Shown here: positions 51,496-60,199 of the stretch, piece after piece
How the letters are laid out: every line of letters begins with the position of its first letter
Position numbering within the stretch: position 1 is the stretch's first letter
The notes under the pieces: generated by a model
The model's input: the letters and a program-made list of their open reading frames with translations, nothing else
Databases searched by the model: none
Told to the model about the DNA's origin: nothing
From: Saprospiraceae bacterium
GTDB taxonomy: Bacteria; Bacteroidota; Bacteroidia; Chitinophagales; Saprospiraceae
DNA length: 64,000 nucleotides
Direction of reading: 5' to 3'
Assembly (NCBI GenBank): GCA_016718205.1
Contig: JADKEB010000014.1
Coordinates: 1-64,000 of the forward strand
Made by a program: the position numbers and the translations under genes

Positions 51496-54030
51496 TCAAC
51501 GGTTTCTCATTGCAGTCAGAAAATTATTAAGCTCGTCAATAGAATAAAATAAAACTTCCCTGGGTTTGCTTCCCTGAGCTGGCCCGACAATGCCTAGTTG
51601 TTCCATCTGATCCATGATTCTTCCTGCACGGTTGTATCCGAGTTGCATTTTACGCTGGATGAGTGATGTAGATCCATGCTGAGCACTGATGATCAATCGG
51701 GCAGCTTCATCAAAATTTTCGTCCAGATCTGACATTTTCAAATCAGAATTTCCTGCACCGGTTTCATCATCACTTTTATATTCCGGCAGATAGAAAGGCT
51801 CTGCAAAACCTGGCTGATCTGCTATGTGTTTGATGACACTCTCCACTTCAGGTGTATCTACAAAAGCACATTGTATCCTGACGTTATTGCTTCCTATGGA
51901 AAGGAGCATATCACCCATACCGATCAACTGGTCTGCTCCACCTCCATCCAGGATGGTTCTCGAGTCAATTTTGGAAGTGACCTTAAATGCAAGTCTCGCA
52001 GGGAAATTGGCTTTGATGATACCAGTGATGATATTGACTGACGGTCTTTGCGTGGCTATGATCAGGTGAATACCAATGGCCCTTGCAAGCTGTGCGAGAC
52101 GGGCGATAGGCAACTCCACCTCTTTGCCCGCAGTCATGATCAGATCTGCAAACTCATCAATGACCAAGACTATGTATGGCAAAAATTTATGACCATCCTT
52201 AGGACTCAATTTCCTGTCTATAAATTTTTCATTGTATTCATTCAGGTTTCTGACTCTTGCTTTCTTCAGCAAGTCATATCTGTTATCCATTTCTATACAA
52301 AGTGAATTCAGAGTATTGATGACCTTGCTGGTTTCAGTTATGATAGGTTCGTCCTGATCAGGAATGAAAGCGAGATAATGCTGATCAAGATAGCCGTAAG
52401 GAAATAGTTCCACTTTCTTAGGATCTATCAATACTAATTTGACCTGAGATGGATGCTTTTTGTAAAGTAGTGACATCAATATGGCATTGATACCTACAGA
52501 TTTTCCTTGTCCTGTGGCACCAGCGACCAGTAAGTGCGGCATCTTGGCAAGATCAGCTACAAATACTTCATTGGAAATTGTTTTTCCTAATGCAATAGGT
52601 AGAGCCATCTTGGTATTAATAAACTTTTCTGAGCTTAATACTTCTTTGATGGATACGATCTGTTTGTTTTTGTTAGGTACTTCGATACCTATCGTTCCTT
52701 TACCTGGAATAGGTGCTATGATTCTGATACCTAAAGCAGAAAGGCTCAAAGCAATATCATCTTCCAGGTTTTTTATTTTGGAAATTTTTACACCAGGAGC
52801 CGGCACTATTTCGTATAGAGTCACCGTTGGACCTATAGTTGCTCTGATTTTAGTGATTTCTATCTTATAGTTCAGCAAGGTGGCTATTATCTGATCTTTA
52901 TTGGCTTCCAGTTCGGCCCTGTCCACTTCCACTTTCTGATCAGCATACTCCAGTAAGAGGTCTGTTGACGGCATTTTATATCGTCTCAAGTCAGCTGTGG
53001 GGTCGTAAGGTTCGAGATCGTCTTCCAGTTTGATAGCTTCAATCTGAGTTTCAGGAGCTACAGGAACTCTGCCCATACTAGGCCCAACTTCCGTAAAATC
53101 ATCTTCACGTGATATATTTTCTAAGCTTAGATTGGATGATTCGTCAATATCGAGGGTCAGGTCTGCTGGTGTTTTTGATATAGTCGGAAATGTTGCTGCC
53201 GCAGGCAGATCAAAATCCATTTCCATGTCATTCGACCCTACCTGGTGTTCAGCTGTCGGAGTTTGTGGGATGGCACTCTCCTGCTTATTGTAGCCTGAGG
53301 GCCTGAGGGTTTGTAAAAATAAATCTTCTATATCGTCTGTAATATTTTCTACTACACTTTTTCTTTTAGGTTTTATCTCGCTGTCTTCCATACCTTTAAA
53401 AAAGTCCATGGATACAGAAGGTAAAGAAACATTTGCCAATGGATTGCTAAAAGTAAGATTATCAAAATTGGGATTGAATCTCCACATGATATAAGCTCCC
53501 ATGGTAAATAGTAGTAAGAAGAATAAACCAATCTGTCCTATAAAATTTGTAAGCCAAAAACATGTACTCTCGCCAAAAGCACCACCCCAGGTAAATTCGG
53601 ATCTTCTGAATATGAACTCCAAAAGCAAGGAAAAAAATGCCATGATTACAAATGAATTTCTGGCAAAAACCATGAAGGGTATAAGTGATTTTCGCCTGAC
53701 CAGATCAAAACCTAGTTTGATCAACATGACCACTACAATCATAGATGGTAAGCCAAAACCCCAATAAAAAAACATATTGGAAATGATAGCGCCTAATCTG
53801 CCTAACCAGTTCTGCACGTTGAGGTCACCCTGAAACAGCATGCCCCATGAAAATTTCAGTACTTTATCCTGATCCATTTTCCAGGTATAAAGGTAAGAAA
53901 CAAATGCAATGGCAAGATATATCGCGGCCATAATCAAAATTACTCCGGCGATTTTAGGAAATCTCTCGTCACGCCAGTTAAACCTTGGTAAAGAGGGACT
54001 TTTCGGTTTTTGTTGCTTTTTAGAAGCCAT
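51496..54030 (-). CDS. ftsK: DNA translocase FtsK
   Basis: FtsK is the septal motor that pumps chromosomal DNA during cell division. The 844 residues show four N-terminal membrane helices (GVILIMAAIYLAIAFVSYLY, FYWGFGLPSMIVVVMLI and two more up to about residue 190) and a variable linker (200-340). The motor follows, with VAGATGQGKSVGINAILMSL (Walker A near 505), LVLIDPKKVELFPYG and IVLVIDEFADLIM (Walker B). The C-terminal winged-helix gamma domain (AARLIISAQHGSTSLIQRKM ending GYNRAGRIMDQME) reads KOPS-like sequences. Size and domain order are standard. It converges with the TPR gene, and a bidirectional terminator lies between. Confidence 0.96.
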   Translation of the reverse strand: MASKKQQKPKSPSLPRFNWRDERFPKIAGVILIMAAIYLAIAFVSYLYTWKMDQDKVLKFSWGMLFQGDLNVQNWLGRLGAIISNMFFYWGFGLPSMIVVVMLIKLGFDLVRRKSLIPFMVFARNSFVIMAFFSLLLEFIFRRSEFTWGGAFGESTCFWLTNFIGQIGLFFLLLFTMGAYIMWRFNPNFDNLTFSNPLANVSLPSVSMDFFKGMEDSEIKPKRKSVVENITDDIEDLFLQTLRPSGYNKQESAIPQTPTAEHQVGSNDMEMDFDLPAAATFPTISKTPADLTLDIDESSNLSLENISREDDFTEVGPSMGRVPVAPETQIEAIKLEDDLEPYDPTADLRRYKMPSTDLLLEYADQKVEVDRAELEANKDQIIATLLNYKIEITKIRATIGPTVTLYEIVPAPGVKISKIKNLEDDIALSLSALGIRIIAPIPGKGTIGIEVPNKNKQIVSIKEVLSSEKFINTKMALPIALGKTISNEVFVADLAKMPHLLVAGATGQGKSVGINAILMSLLYKKHPSQVKLVLIDPKKVELFPYGYLDQHYLAFIPDQDEPIITETSKVINTLNSLCIEMDNRYDLLKKARVRNLNEYNEKFIDRKLSPKDGHKFLPYIVLVIDEFADLIMTAGKEVELPIARLAQLARAIGIHLIIATQRPSVNIITGIIKANFPARLAFKVTSKIDSRTILDGGGADQLIGMGDMLLSIGSNNVRIQCAFVDTPEVESVIKHIADQPGFAEPFYLPEYKSDDETGAGNSDLKMSDLDENFDEAARLIISAQHGSTSLIQRKMQLGYNRAGRIMDQMEQLGIVGPAQGSKPREVLFYSIDELNNFLTAMRNR

Positions 54031-54536
54031 ACGGATAAATCGGTTTTTTAAATTAATACTCCTTTTTCATCTTTATTTCTGAAAATACCTCAAATCATTT
54101 TCACTCACTGTACATTTCCGAAGATACAGACAGATCACAGATGTTGTTATCAATAGTATTTGGGATAATAACTACTTAAAACGAAAAGAGATTAAATCGG
54201 GAAAATTATGCCTTAATATTTAAGGTATGTAAAAAAAATCATATTTTAAACATACAATCAATATTCCAAATTTTTACAGTTTAATCTAATATTAAGCATT
54301 GGGTACGAAACAAAATCAGGACAAAGATAAAGATTTAAATTTCATATTACAAAATATCATAATATATTTTCTACATAATTGTAATAATTTATAATTGACA
54401 ATAATAATTAATATGTTAAAAGATTTTATTTTCAATGAGTTATTGTCAATGTTCTTCTTAGTTATGAGAAAAAATATTTTTTGTCGTATCAAAATATGAT
54501 TTAAGTCACTCTCTTCAAATTAGGAGAGACAAAGTG
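54031..54536. other. Intergenic stretch between divergent ftsK and the saccharopine dehydrogenase-like gene
   Basis: This is about 500 bp of AT-rich DNA with no credible gene. A small inverted repeat CTCTC-N10-GAGAG (54509-54528) precedes the promoter box of the downstream gene and could be an operator. No ftsK promoter was recognised. Confidence 0.45.
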
Positions 54537-54544
54537 TATCTTTG
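54537..54544 (+). promoter_or_regulatory. Bacteroidota -7 promoter box for the saccharopine dehydrogenase-like gene
   Basis: TATCTTTG matches TAnnTTTG about 64 nt before the ATG at 54608. The inverted repeat CTCTC/GAGAG at 54509-54528 lies in the -33 to -7 interval. Confidence 0.55.
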
Positions 54545-54607
54545 CATTCTAAAAATGTAGTACTCTGTTGTCACTGTTTTAAAGTCTAACTAAATCATCC
54601 ATTATTT

Positions 54608-55744
54608 ATGAAATCAAATATATTTATTGCAGGAAGTGGTGGTATAGGACAAGCTGCAGGTCTTATACTTCTGGAGTTTCAGGTCTTTGATGTTTCCATT
54701 TATTTTGGAGATGTGAGTCAGTCAGCTATAGATCATGCCATTCGGTTTGTGAAGGAAGGTTGCACTCATGAGATCAATGTGCACGGTGTATTGATGCCGC
54801 TGGAAAACAGTGATGAAAATCTGGACAATATTTTGTCAAAATGCGATATCATCCTCGACTGTTTACCAGGGAGCCAAGCGCCAAGACTTGCAGCTCTCGC
54901 GAGAAAACACCATTGTCACTATGCAAATCTAACAGAGTATGTACAGGAAACAAAGGATGTTATAGCTATTGCCGATGGAGCTGAAGAGGCTTTTGTGCTT
55001 CAGACCGGATTGGCACCGGGATTTATAAATGTGCTTGCACACAAGTTATATGAAGAGTTTCATCATGATTTTGGTGTCGATATAGTCAATAGTATGCATA
55101 TGAAAGTAGGTGCTATCAGCAAAAATGCTCCTTCTCCGCATTACTACGCATTTACCTGGAGTCCGATAGGTGTTGCTACTGAATACCTGAAAGAAGCCGA
55201 AGTTGTCAGAAATCATAAAAAAATAAAAGTTCCGGCTTTATCCGGCCTCGAGAGAATCATCATCGACGGGGATGAGTACGAAGACAATTTCACATCAGGT
55301 GGTGCTGCAGATCTGCCCGATGCATTTTCTGCCAAAATCAAAAATCTGGATTACAAAACCCTTAGGTATCCGGGACACTATCAATGGGTCAAAAACTCAC
55401 TCAGCACCATTATCAATAGCGATGATCGGATCAAGGCACTTGAAAACATCATGCTCGAAAATATACCGAGTGTGGAAGATGATATAGTGGTCATATACGC
55501 TTCTGTGGAAGGCAAAGACCAGAACGGCAGGTTGAGAAGGAAAGAAAAATCATACAAGATCTTTCCGACCTATGTAGGAAATAAAAGATTGAGAGCTATC
55601 CAGACCACTACGGCATCTGCATTGTGTGAGGTGGCTTATATGCTGCTGACACATCAATGGAAAGGTGTCATACTGCAAAGTGAGTTGTCAACAGATGATT
55701 TTCTCAATGGCCCTTTTGTGACAGCTATTTACGGAAAATATTAA
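54608..55744 (+). CDS. Saccharopine dehydrogenase family protein
   Basis: The 378-residue NAD(P)-dependent oxidoreductase has the N-terminal Rossmann motif IFIAGSGGIGQAAGLILLE with a GxGGxG loop, then CDIILDCLPGSQAPRLAALA, CHYANLTEYVQET and QTGLAPGFINVLAHKLYEEF, the pattern of saccharopine/homospermidine dehydrogenase-like enzymes. The C-terminal half contains the Sacchrp_dh_C-like FTSGGAADLPDAFSAKI and LRYPGHYQWVKN. It may act in lysine or diamine metabolism; the substrate is not certain. It has its own promoter. Confidence 0.85.
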   Translation: MKSNIFIAGSGGIGQAAGLILLEFQVFDVSIYFGDVSQSAIDHAIRFVKEGCTHEINVHGVLMPLENSDENLDNILSKCDIILDCLPGSQAPRLAALARKHHCHYANLTEYVQETKDVIAIADGAEEAFVLQTGLAPGFINVLAHKLYEEFHHDFGVDIVNSMHMKVGAISKNAPSPHYYAFTWSPIGVATEYLKEAEVVRNHKKIKVPALSGLERIIIDGDEYEDNFTSGGAADLPDAFSAKIKNLDYKTLRYPGHYQWVKNSLSTIINSDDRIKALENIMLENIPSVEDDIVVIYASVEGKDQNGRLRRKEKSYKIFPTYVGNKRLRAIQTTTASALCEVAYMLLTHQWKGVILQSELSTDDFLNGPFVTAIYGKY

Positions 55745-55850
55745 TTGTTGTCATTTACTCTTAGCCTTGAGTTTTAAGTAATCAGAGATTTTTGCGGTAT
55801 ACTTCCAAAATAGTTTCTTATCTTTACTTCGTAATAAAAACATCAGATCA

Positions 55851-56213
55851 ATGGAAAAGCGCACCTGTCTCGAATGCGGGGATACATTTGATGGCAGAAA
55901 AGATAAAAAGTTTTGTTGCGATCAGTGTCGTACTGCTCATTTTAATAAACAAAATTCTGATCAGAACAAGTTCATGCGCAATATCAATAACATCCTGCGC
56001 AAAAACAGAAGAATACTTGAAACACTGAACCCAACAGGAAAAACAACAGTAACAAAAACGGCACTGCTTGACGAAGGGTTTAAGTTTGCCTACTTTACCA
56101 ATGAGTACAAAACCAAAACCGGAAAAGTATATCGATTTTGTTATGAACACGGATATCTGCAATTAGAAAGTAATCTTTATGCGCTGGTTTTCAGAAAAGA
56201 ATATGTAGATTAA
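55851..56213 (+). CDS. Zinc-ribbon protein of unknown function
   Basis: The 120-residue protein begins MEKRTCLECGDTFDGRKDKK, then FCCDQCRTAHFNKQN, giving a CxxC...CxxxC treble of cysteines (with an FCC) that should bind one zinc ion. A coiled basic helix (RNINNILRKNRRILETLNPT) and a beta-rich domain (GFKFAYFTNEYKTKTGKVYR, FCYEHGYLQLESNLYALVF) follow. Similar short proteins are widespread in Bacteroidota and may bind nucleic acids. The function is not established. It is followed by an element with TTAGAGTATG ends. Confidence 0.75.
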   Translation: MEKRTCLECGDTFDGRKDKKFCCDQCRTAHFNKQNSDQNKFMRNINNILRKNRRILETLNPTGKTTVTKTALLDEGFKFAYFTNEYKTKTGKVYRFCYEHGYLQLESNLYALVFRKEYVD

Positions 56214-56234
56214 TTTGTATCATGGAATTTTTAA

Positions 56235-56565
56235 TTAGAGTATGTTTAAACTTTTATCATTTGGCTCCAATTGGCAAATTTTATTTTCTGCTGCAACATC
56301 AACTTCGTTTGTCAAAGACTTACCTGACTTTGACGGAACCTATCTTACGTTCTTTGACCGGTTGTGGACAATTTACTCCGGTCATGAGACCGAAAGATAA
56401 AAGTCCAAAAGTCAGAGACTTTGGACAACAGAGTTTCCTTCGTTATCGAGTAAAATTTTTTACTCGAATCTCGTCCGTGACACGACCACTCACTCCATCC
56501 TGTCCAACATTAAATTTCATCACTTTCACTTTCACTCAAACATAAAATTTTAAACATTTCTATTA
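56235..56565 (+). mobile_element. MITE-like element, about 331 bp
   Basis: Left end TTAGAGTATGTTTAAACTTT and right end (inverted) TAATAGAAATGTTTAAAATT share the core ATGTTTAAAnTTTTA. The first 50 bp also match 47747-47799. The interior has GTCCAAA/TTTGGAC inverted repeats but no gene: the plus-strand frame of 107 codons over it looks random. The right end lies 7 bp from the channel gene ATG, so the element forms that gene's leader. Confidence 0.55.
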
Positions 56566-56572
56566 AATTTAA

Positions 56573-57436
56573 ATGAAAGATATATTCAGGAAGGAGGATC
56601 TCAAAAGAAAGCCTGAAGGATTTTCATCATTCAGGAGCAGGCTGCATGAAATCATTTTTGAATCGGAGACCAGAGAAGGAAGACTGTTTGATATACTGCT
56701 GATGGTGATGATTATCATGAGTATAGCCACTTTGATGCTGGAGACTGTCCCAAGCTATTATGCCAAATACAGGGAAGTTTTTTTGATACTCGAATGGACA
56801 TTTACCATATTCTTTACTATTGAATACTTCTTGCGCATTTATACGGTCTACAGCCCAAGATATTATATGACAAGTTTTTTTGGGTTGGTGGATCTGTTTT
56901 CTATTTTACCCAGTTATCTTACATTGTTGGTACCGGGCATGCATTCCCTGATGATCATCAGGGCCTTGCGCTTGATGCGAATTTTCAGGATTTTTAAATT
57001 AGACAGTTTTATTGACCAGGGCAACCTGATTCTTAATGCTTTAATGGAAAGCAGAAAAAAAATCATGGTTTTTACTATTTTTATTTTGATCATGGTATGT
57101 ATTTTTGGTTGTGTGATGTATCTGGTCGAGCGGGATGTGAATGAAAATTTTGACAGTATTCCCAGAAGTATGTATTGGGCCATTGTGACCATTACTACTG
57201 TAGGTTATGGAGATATTTCTCCTTCCACACCGCTTGGACAGTTTATCGCCACTATTATTATGCTGATGGGTTATGTGATCATCGCTGTGCCCACCGGTAT
57301 TGTTACTTCATCTTTGATGCAAAATAAAAAAACAGCTTTATATAACATTTCATGCCCAAACTGTGCTCAAGATGGACATGACAAGGAGGCTAAATATTGT
57401 GACAGATGTGGCTTTCCACTTTATGACCCAGAATAA
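56573..57436 (+). CDS. Voltage-gated-type potassium channel with C-terminal zinc ribbon
   Basis: This 287-residue, six-helix ion channel has S1 (ILLMVMIIMSIATLMLETV), S2 and S3. The S4 voltage sensor is RALRLMRIFRIFK (130-142), with Arg at every third place. S5 and the pore loop follow, with the potassium filter TTVGYGD (208-214), and then S6 (FIATIIMLMGYVIIAVPTG). The C terminus adds a zinc-ribbon with Cys261, Cys264, Cys276 and Cys279 (CPNCAQDGHD...YCDRCGFPL). The channel should open on membrane depolarisation. The role of the ribbon is unknown. The upstream DNA is a MITE-like element. A Kir-type channel gene lies 1.8 kb downstream in the same direction. Confidence 0.9.
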   Translation: MKDIFRKEDLKRKPEGFSSFRSRLHEIIFESETREGRLFDILLMVMIIMSIATLMLETVPSYYAKYREVFLILEWTFTIFFTIEYFLRIYTVYSPRYYMTSFFGLVDLFSILPSYLTLLVPGMHSLMIIRALRLMRIFRIFKLDSFIDQGNLILNALMESRKKIMVFTIFILIMVCIFGCVMYLVERDVNENFDSIPRSMYWAIVTITTVGYGDISPSTPLGQFIATIIMLMGYVIIAVPTGIVTSSLMQNKKTALYNISCPNCAQDGHDKEAKYCDRCGFPLYDPE

Positions 57437-57463
57437 TTTTTTTCTATAACTAAAAAGCACAAT

Positions 57464-58006
57464 GTGAAATATAACATAATCATAGTTTTTATTGTACTAA
57501 GTAGTAATATCTGTCTTGGCCAGTTCAATAAACCAGTATCTTTTGGCAGCGAAATTGATGCACTGCCGTACGCCACGGGAGGTTATTTCGGAGCTTTGTT
57601 TTTGGGTAAAAACCATTGGCGCGTAAGGGCTTTGACTGCCAATGTTCATAAACCTGACTGGACTACAAAAAAGGGATTCAATCATCATGAAATCCTGGCA
57701 TTTGCACTTGTCGTGGATTTGTTTCAGGCTCAGAATTGGAGAAAATGGTGGATTGGGGCAGGACCTGTATTGTGGAATAGTAAAATCAGGGCTGAAGGGA
57801 GCAACACGATTGCAAGTTTCAGCAATTTGCTGTTAAATGGTAGTATAGGGTATAATTTCGGCTTAGTTCAAAACATTTATCTGTCCCCGTGGGCAGGATT
57901 GAGTTTAAAAGTGGCAGGTGATAAAGATATCGTTGTCCAAAACAAAATCTACAATTTACCCTTTTTGAACCCGGAAATGTCGCTTAAACTGGGTTTTCAT
58001 TTTTAA
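57464..58006 (+). CDS. Secreted protein of unknown function
   Basis: The 180-residue protein has a GTG start and a signal peptide (MKYNIIIVFIVLSSNICLGQF). Mature residues 22-180 consist of alternating strands (SFGSEIDALPYATGGYFGAL, WWIGAGPVLWNSKIRAEGSN, LYLSPWAGLSLKVAG-like YLSPWAGLSLKVAG), consistent with a small outer-membrane barrel, although its end GFHF is short. I do not recognise the family. It follows the channel gene by 27 bp and precedes the GH130 gene by 16 bp, so all three may be one transcript. Confidence 0.7.
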   Translation: MKYNIIIVFIVLSSNICLGQFNKPVSFGSEIDALPYATGGYFGALFLGKNHWRVRALTANVHKPDWTTKKGFNHHEILAFALVVDLFQAQNWRKWWIGAGPVLWNSKIRAEGSNTIASFSNLLLNGSIGYNFGLVQNIYLSPWAGLSLKVAGDKDIVVQNKIYNLPFLNPEMSLKLGFHF

Positions 58007-58022
58007 CCTTAAAAATTAAAAT

Positions 58023-59030
58023 ATGCGTTACAATATCATTACTCCTTCATGCTCTTCAGCACTATTACCGTGGGAAGACCGGCCATCCGAAAGCAAGGAT
58101 GTCGTTTGGCGATATTCAGGCAACCCAGTAATACCGAGAGATTTGATACCGACTTCCAACAGTATTTTTAACAGTGCTGTCGTACCTTATTGGAATGGGT
58201 TTGCAGGTGTGTTCAGATGTGATGATACTAATAGAAGGATGCGTTTGCACGTAGGGTTTAGTGATGATGGTATCCAGTGGAATATACAACATGAACCCAT
58301 AAAATTCCAAAATTCAGATCCTGAAACCGGACAATGGGTATATGGATATGATCCCAGAGTATGTTTCATAGATGACAGGTTTTATGTCACCTGGTGCAAT
58401 GGATACCATGGTCCAACCATCGGTGTAGCGTGGACAAAGGATTTTGAGCATTTTTTTCAGCTCGAAAATGCATTTTTGCCATTCAACCGAAATGGAGTGA
58501 TGTTTCCGAGGAAGATCAATGGCAATTTTGCCATGCTGAGTAGGCCCAGCGACAACGGACATACACCATTTGGTGATATATTTTATAGCGAATCACCGGA
58601 TCTGGTGTATTGGGGGAAACACAGACATGTCATGGCGCCGGCACCTTTTGTAGTAAGTGCCTGGCAATGTACCAAGATAGGTGCAGGCCCAATACCGATA
58701 GAAACATCAGAAGGTTGGTTGATGATATACCATGGCGTCCTCCAATCCTGCAATGGTTTTGTCTATAGTTTCGGATCTGCCATACTTGATATAGATGAAC
58801 CCTGGAAGGTCAAATATCGTTCAGGACCCTATTTGCTTTCTCCACAAAAGACTTATGAGTGCATCGGCGATGTACCCAATGTGGTGTTTCCATGTGCATC
58901 ACTGCACGACGAAAATGGCAGAATCGCAATCTACTATGGATGTGCGGATACGGTGACAGGTCTCGCAATGGGGTACATTGATGATATTATAGATTTTACT
59001 ATCAAAACCGATATTTCCACTTCATGTTAA
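58023..59030 (+). CDS. GH130 glycoside phosphorylase
   Basis: GH130 enzymes phosphorolyse beta-mannosidic linkages to give mannose-1-phosphate. The 335-residue protein has the family marks in order: NSAVVPYWNGFAGVFRCDD, RLHVGFSDDG, VYGYDPRVCFIDDRFYVTWC with the catalytic Asp110 in YDPR, GVMFPRKINGNFAMLSRPS, IGAGPIPIETSEGWLMIYHG and YYGCADTVTGLAMGYIDDII at the end. The length is typical. Activity on mannans or on N-glycan-type oligosaccharides cannot be told apart from sequence. No mannanase or transporter is adjacent. The next small frame overlaps its end by 7 bp. Confidence 0.93.
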   Translation: MRYNIITPSCSSALLPWEDRPSESKDVVWRYSGNPVIPRDLIPTSNSIFNSAVVPYWNGFAGVFRCDDTNRRMRLHVGFSDDGIQWNIQHEPIKFQNSDPETGQWVYGYDPRVCFIDDRFYVTWCNGYHGPTIGVAWTKDFEHFFQLENAFLPFNRNGVMFPRKINGNFAMLSRPSDNGHTPFGDIFYSESPDLVYWGKHRHVMAPAPFVVSAWQCTKIGAGPIPIETSEGWLMIYHGVLQSCNGFVYSFGSAILDIDEPWKVKYRSGPYLLSPQKTYECIGDVPNVVFPCASLHDENGRIAIYYGCADTVTGLAMGYIDDIIDFTIKTDISTSC

Positions 59031-59170
59031 GGAGAAATTTTTTTAAAGCAGGCACACTTGCCGGTGAACTAATATTTCAATCATTGGACATCATAAGAGG
59101 AAAACCACAATTTGTCACTGATGCCAATGCAAAAGGGGCCTACTTGCAGATTGATATTAACTCTGATTAG
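59024..59170 (+). CDS. 48-residue frame with a Tat-like signal (possible remnant)
   Basis: A frame starting at an ATG inside the last codons of the GH130 gene reads MLRRNFFKAGTLAG, which resembles a twin-arginine signal (RRxFFK plus A-x-G). It continues ELIFQSLDIIRGKPQ and ends at a stop at 59170, without the hydrophobic core or a folded domain. Its end, AYLQIDINSD, is polar. It could be a truncated gene, for example of a Tat-exported oxidoreductase or a carbohydrate-active protein, or a chance frame. It overlaps GH130 by 7 bp and precedes the Kir gene by 25 bp. Confidence 0.35.
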   Translation: MLRRNFFKAGTLAGELIFQSLDIIRGKPQFVTDANAKGAYLQIDINSD

Positions 59171-59195
59171 AAATTAATTTTAAATTCTGGATGAC

Positions 59196-60143
59196 ATGTT
59201 ACGAAGACTTAACAGACGTTTGAAATCTGATGAAACCACCGGATTTGGTGCGCATAGCAAAGATAACAGTGGCAGATATTATACAAAATCAGGAGTACCC
59301 AATGTTAAGAAAACGGGATTAGGATGGTTGGAAAATATCAGTTGGTATCATACTTTGATCCAGATGTCCACAGGCAAATTTCTGTTATTGGTTTTTGCAG
59401 TTTACCTACTGCTAAACTTGTTTTTTACTCTGATTTACGCCACTATAGGCATTGAATACCTGAGTGGTGTCGAAAGGGGAAACGCTGTTCAGGATTTTTT
59501 GGAAATGTTCTTCTTTTCAGCACAGACATTTACCACAGTAGGGTATGGCAGGATAAGCCCGGTAGGACATTTTACAAGTTTTATTGCGACTTTTGAAGCA
59601 TTCATTGGTTTGCTGAGTTTTGCGATTGCTACAGGATTGTTTTTTGCAAGATTTTCAAAGCCGGAGTCTCATATCAAATTTAGCAAAAACGCCCTTATTT
59701 CCCCTTTTAAAGATGGTAAAGCATTGATGTTGAGATTGGCTTCATTCAAAAATAATAACATATCTGATATCGAAGTAAAACTGCTTCTGGCCATCAAAGA
59801 AGAAGAAAATGGTGAAATGGTCAATAAGTTTTATCAGCTTGATACCGTGATCAATCGAATAAATTTATTGTCTTTAAGTTGGACCATAGTGCATCCTGTC
59901 AATGAACAAAGTCCTTTATGGGGAATTGATGAAAATGATATGAAAATTACCCCGTTTGAAATTATGGTTTTTGTGAAAGGATTTGATGAGATTTATTCCA
60001 ACCAGGTGATCACCAGAACATCCTACTTAAATAACGAAATCATATGGAATGCAAGATTTAAAATAATGTATCGGCCGGATGAAAAACATAATACGACCAT
60101 ACTTGATTTCAGCCTTATAGATGTATATGATAAAGGCAATTAA
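59196..60143 (+). CDS. Inward-rectifier potassium channel (KirBac-type)
   Basis: The 315-residue protein has a basic N-terminal tail, a slide helix and TM1 (KFLLLVFAVYLLLNLFFTLIYA), a pore loop with filter TVGYG (114-118, followed by RISP) and TM2 (FTSFIATFEAFIGLLSFAIATG). A cytoplasmic immunoglobulin-like Kir domain follows, from FSKPESHIKFS to DVYDKGN, with VHPVNEQSPLWGI and TSYLNNEIIWNARFKIMY. KirBac channels are gated by lipids and cytoplasmic signals and conduct potassium. It is the second potassium channel gene in 3.6 kb, on the same strand, with the GH130 gene between them. Confidence 0.92.
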   Translation: MLRRLNRRLKSDETTGFGAHSKDNSGRYYTKSGVPNVKKTGLGWLENISWYHTLIQMSTGKFLLLVFAVYLLLNLFFTLIYATIGIEYLSGVERGNAVQDFLEMFFFSAQTFTTVGYGRISPVGHFTSFIATFEAFIGLLSFAIATGLFFARFSKPESHIKFSKNALISPFKDGKALMLRLASFKNNNISDIEVKLLLAIKEEENGEMVNKFYQLDTVINRINLLSLSWTIVHPVNEQSPLWGIDENDMKITPFEIMVFVKGFDEIYSNQVITRTSYLNNEIIWNARFKIMYRPDEKHNTTILDFSLIDVYDKGN

Positions 60144-60199
60144 GCTTTTTATTGGTTTAATACAAAATACCATTGCCTAATAATTGAAATATTTACATA

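Noticed and set aside
56222..56545. 107-codon frame between the zinc-ribbon gene and the channel gene
   Set aside because: It lies entirely in a MITE-like element and its translation has no protein-like pattern.
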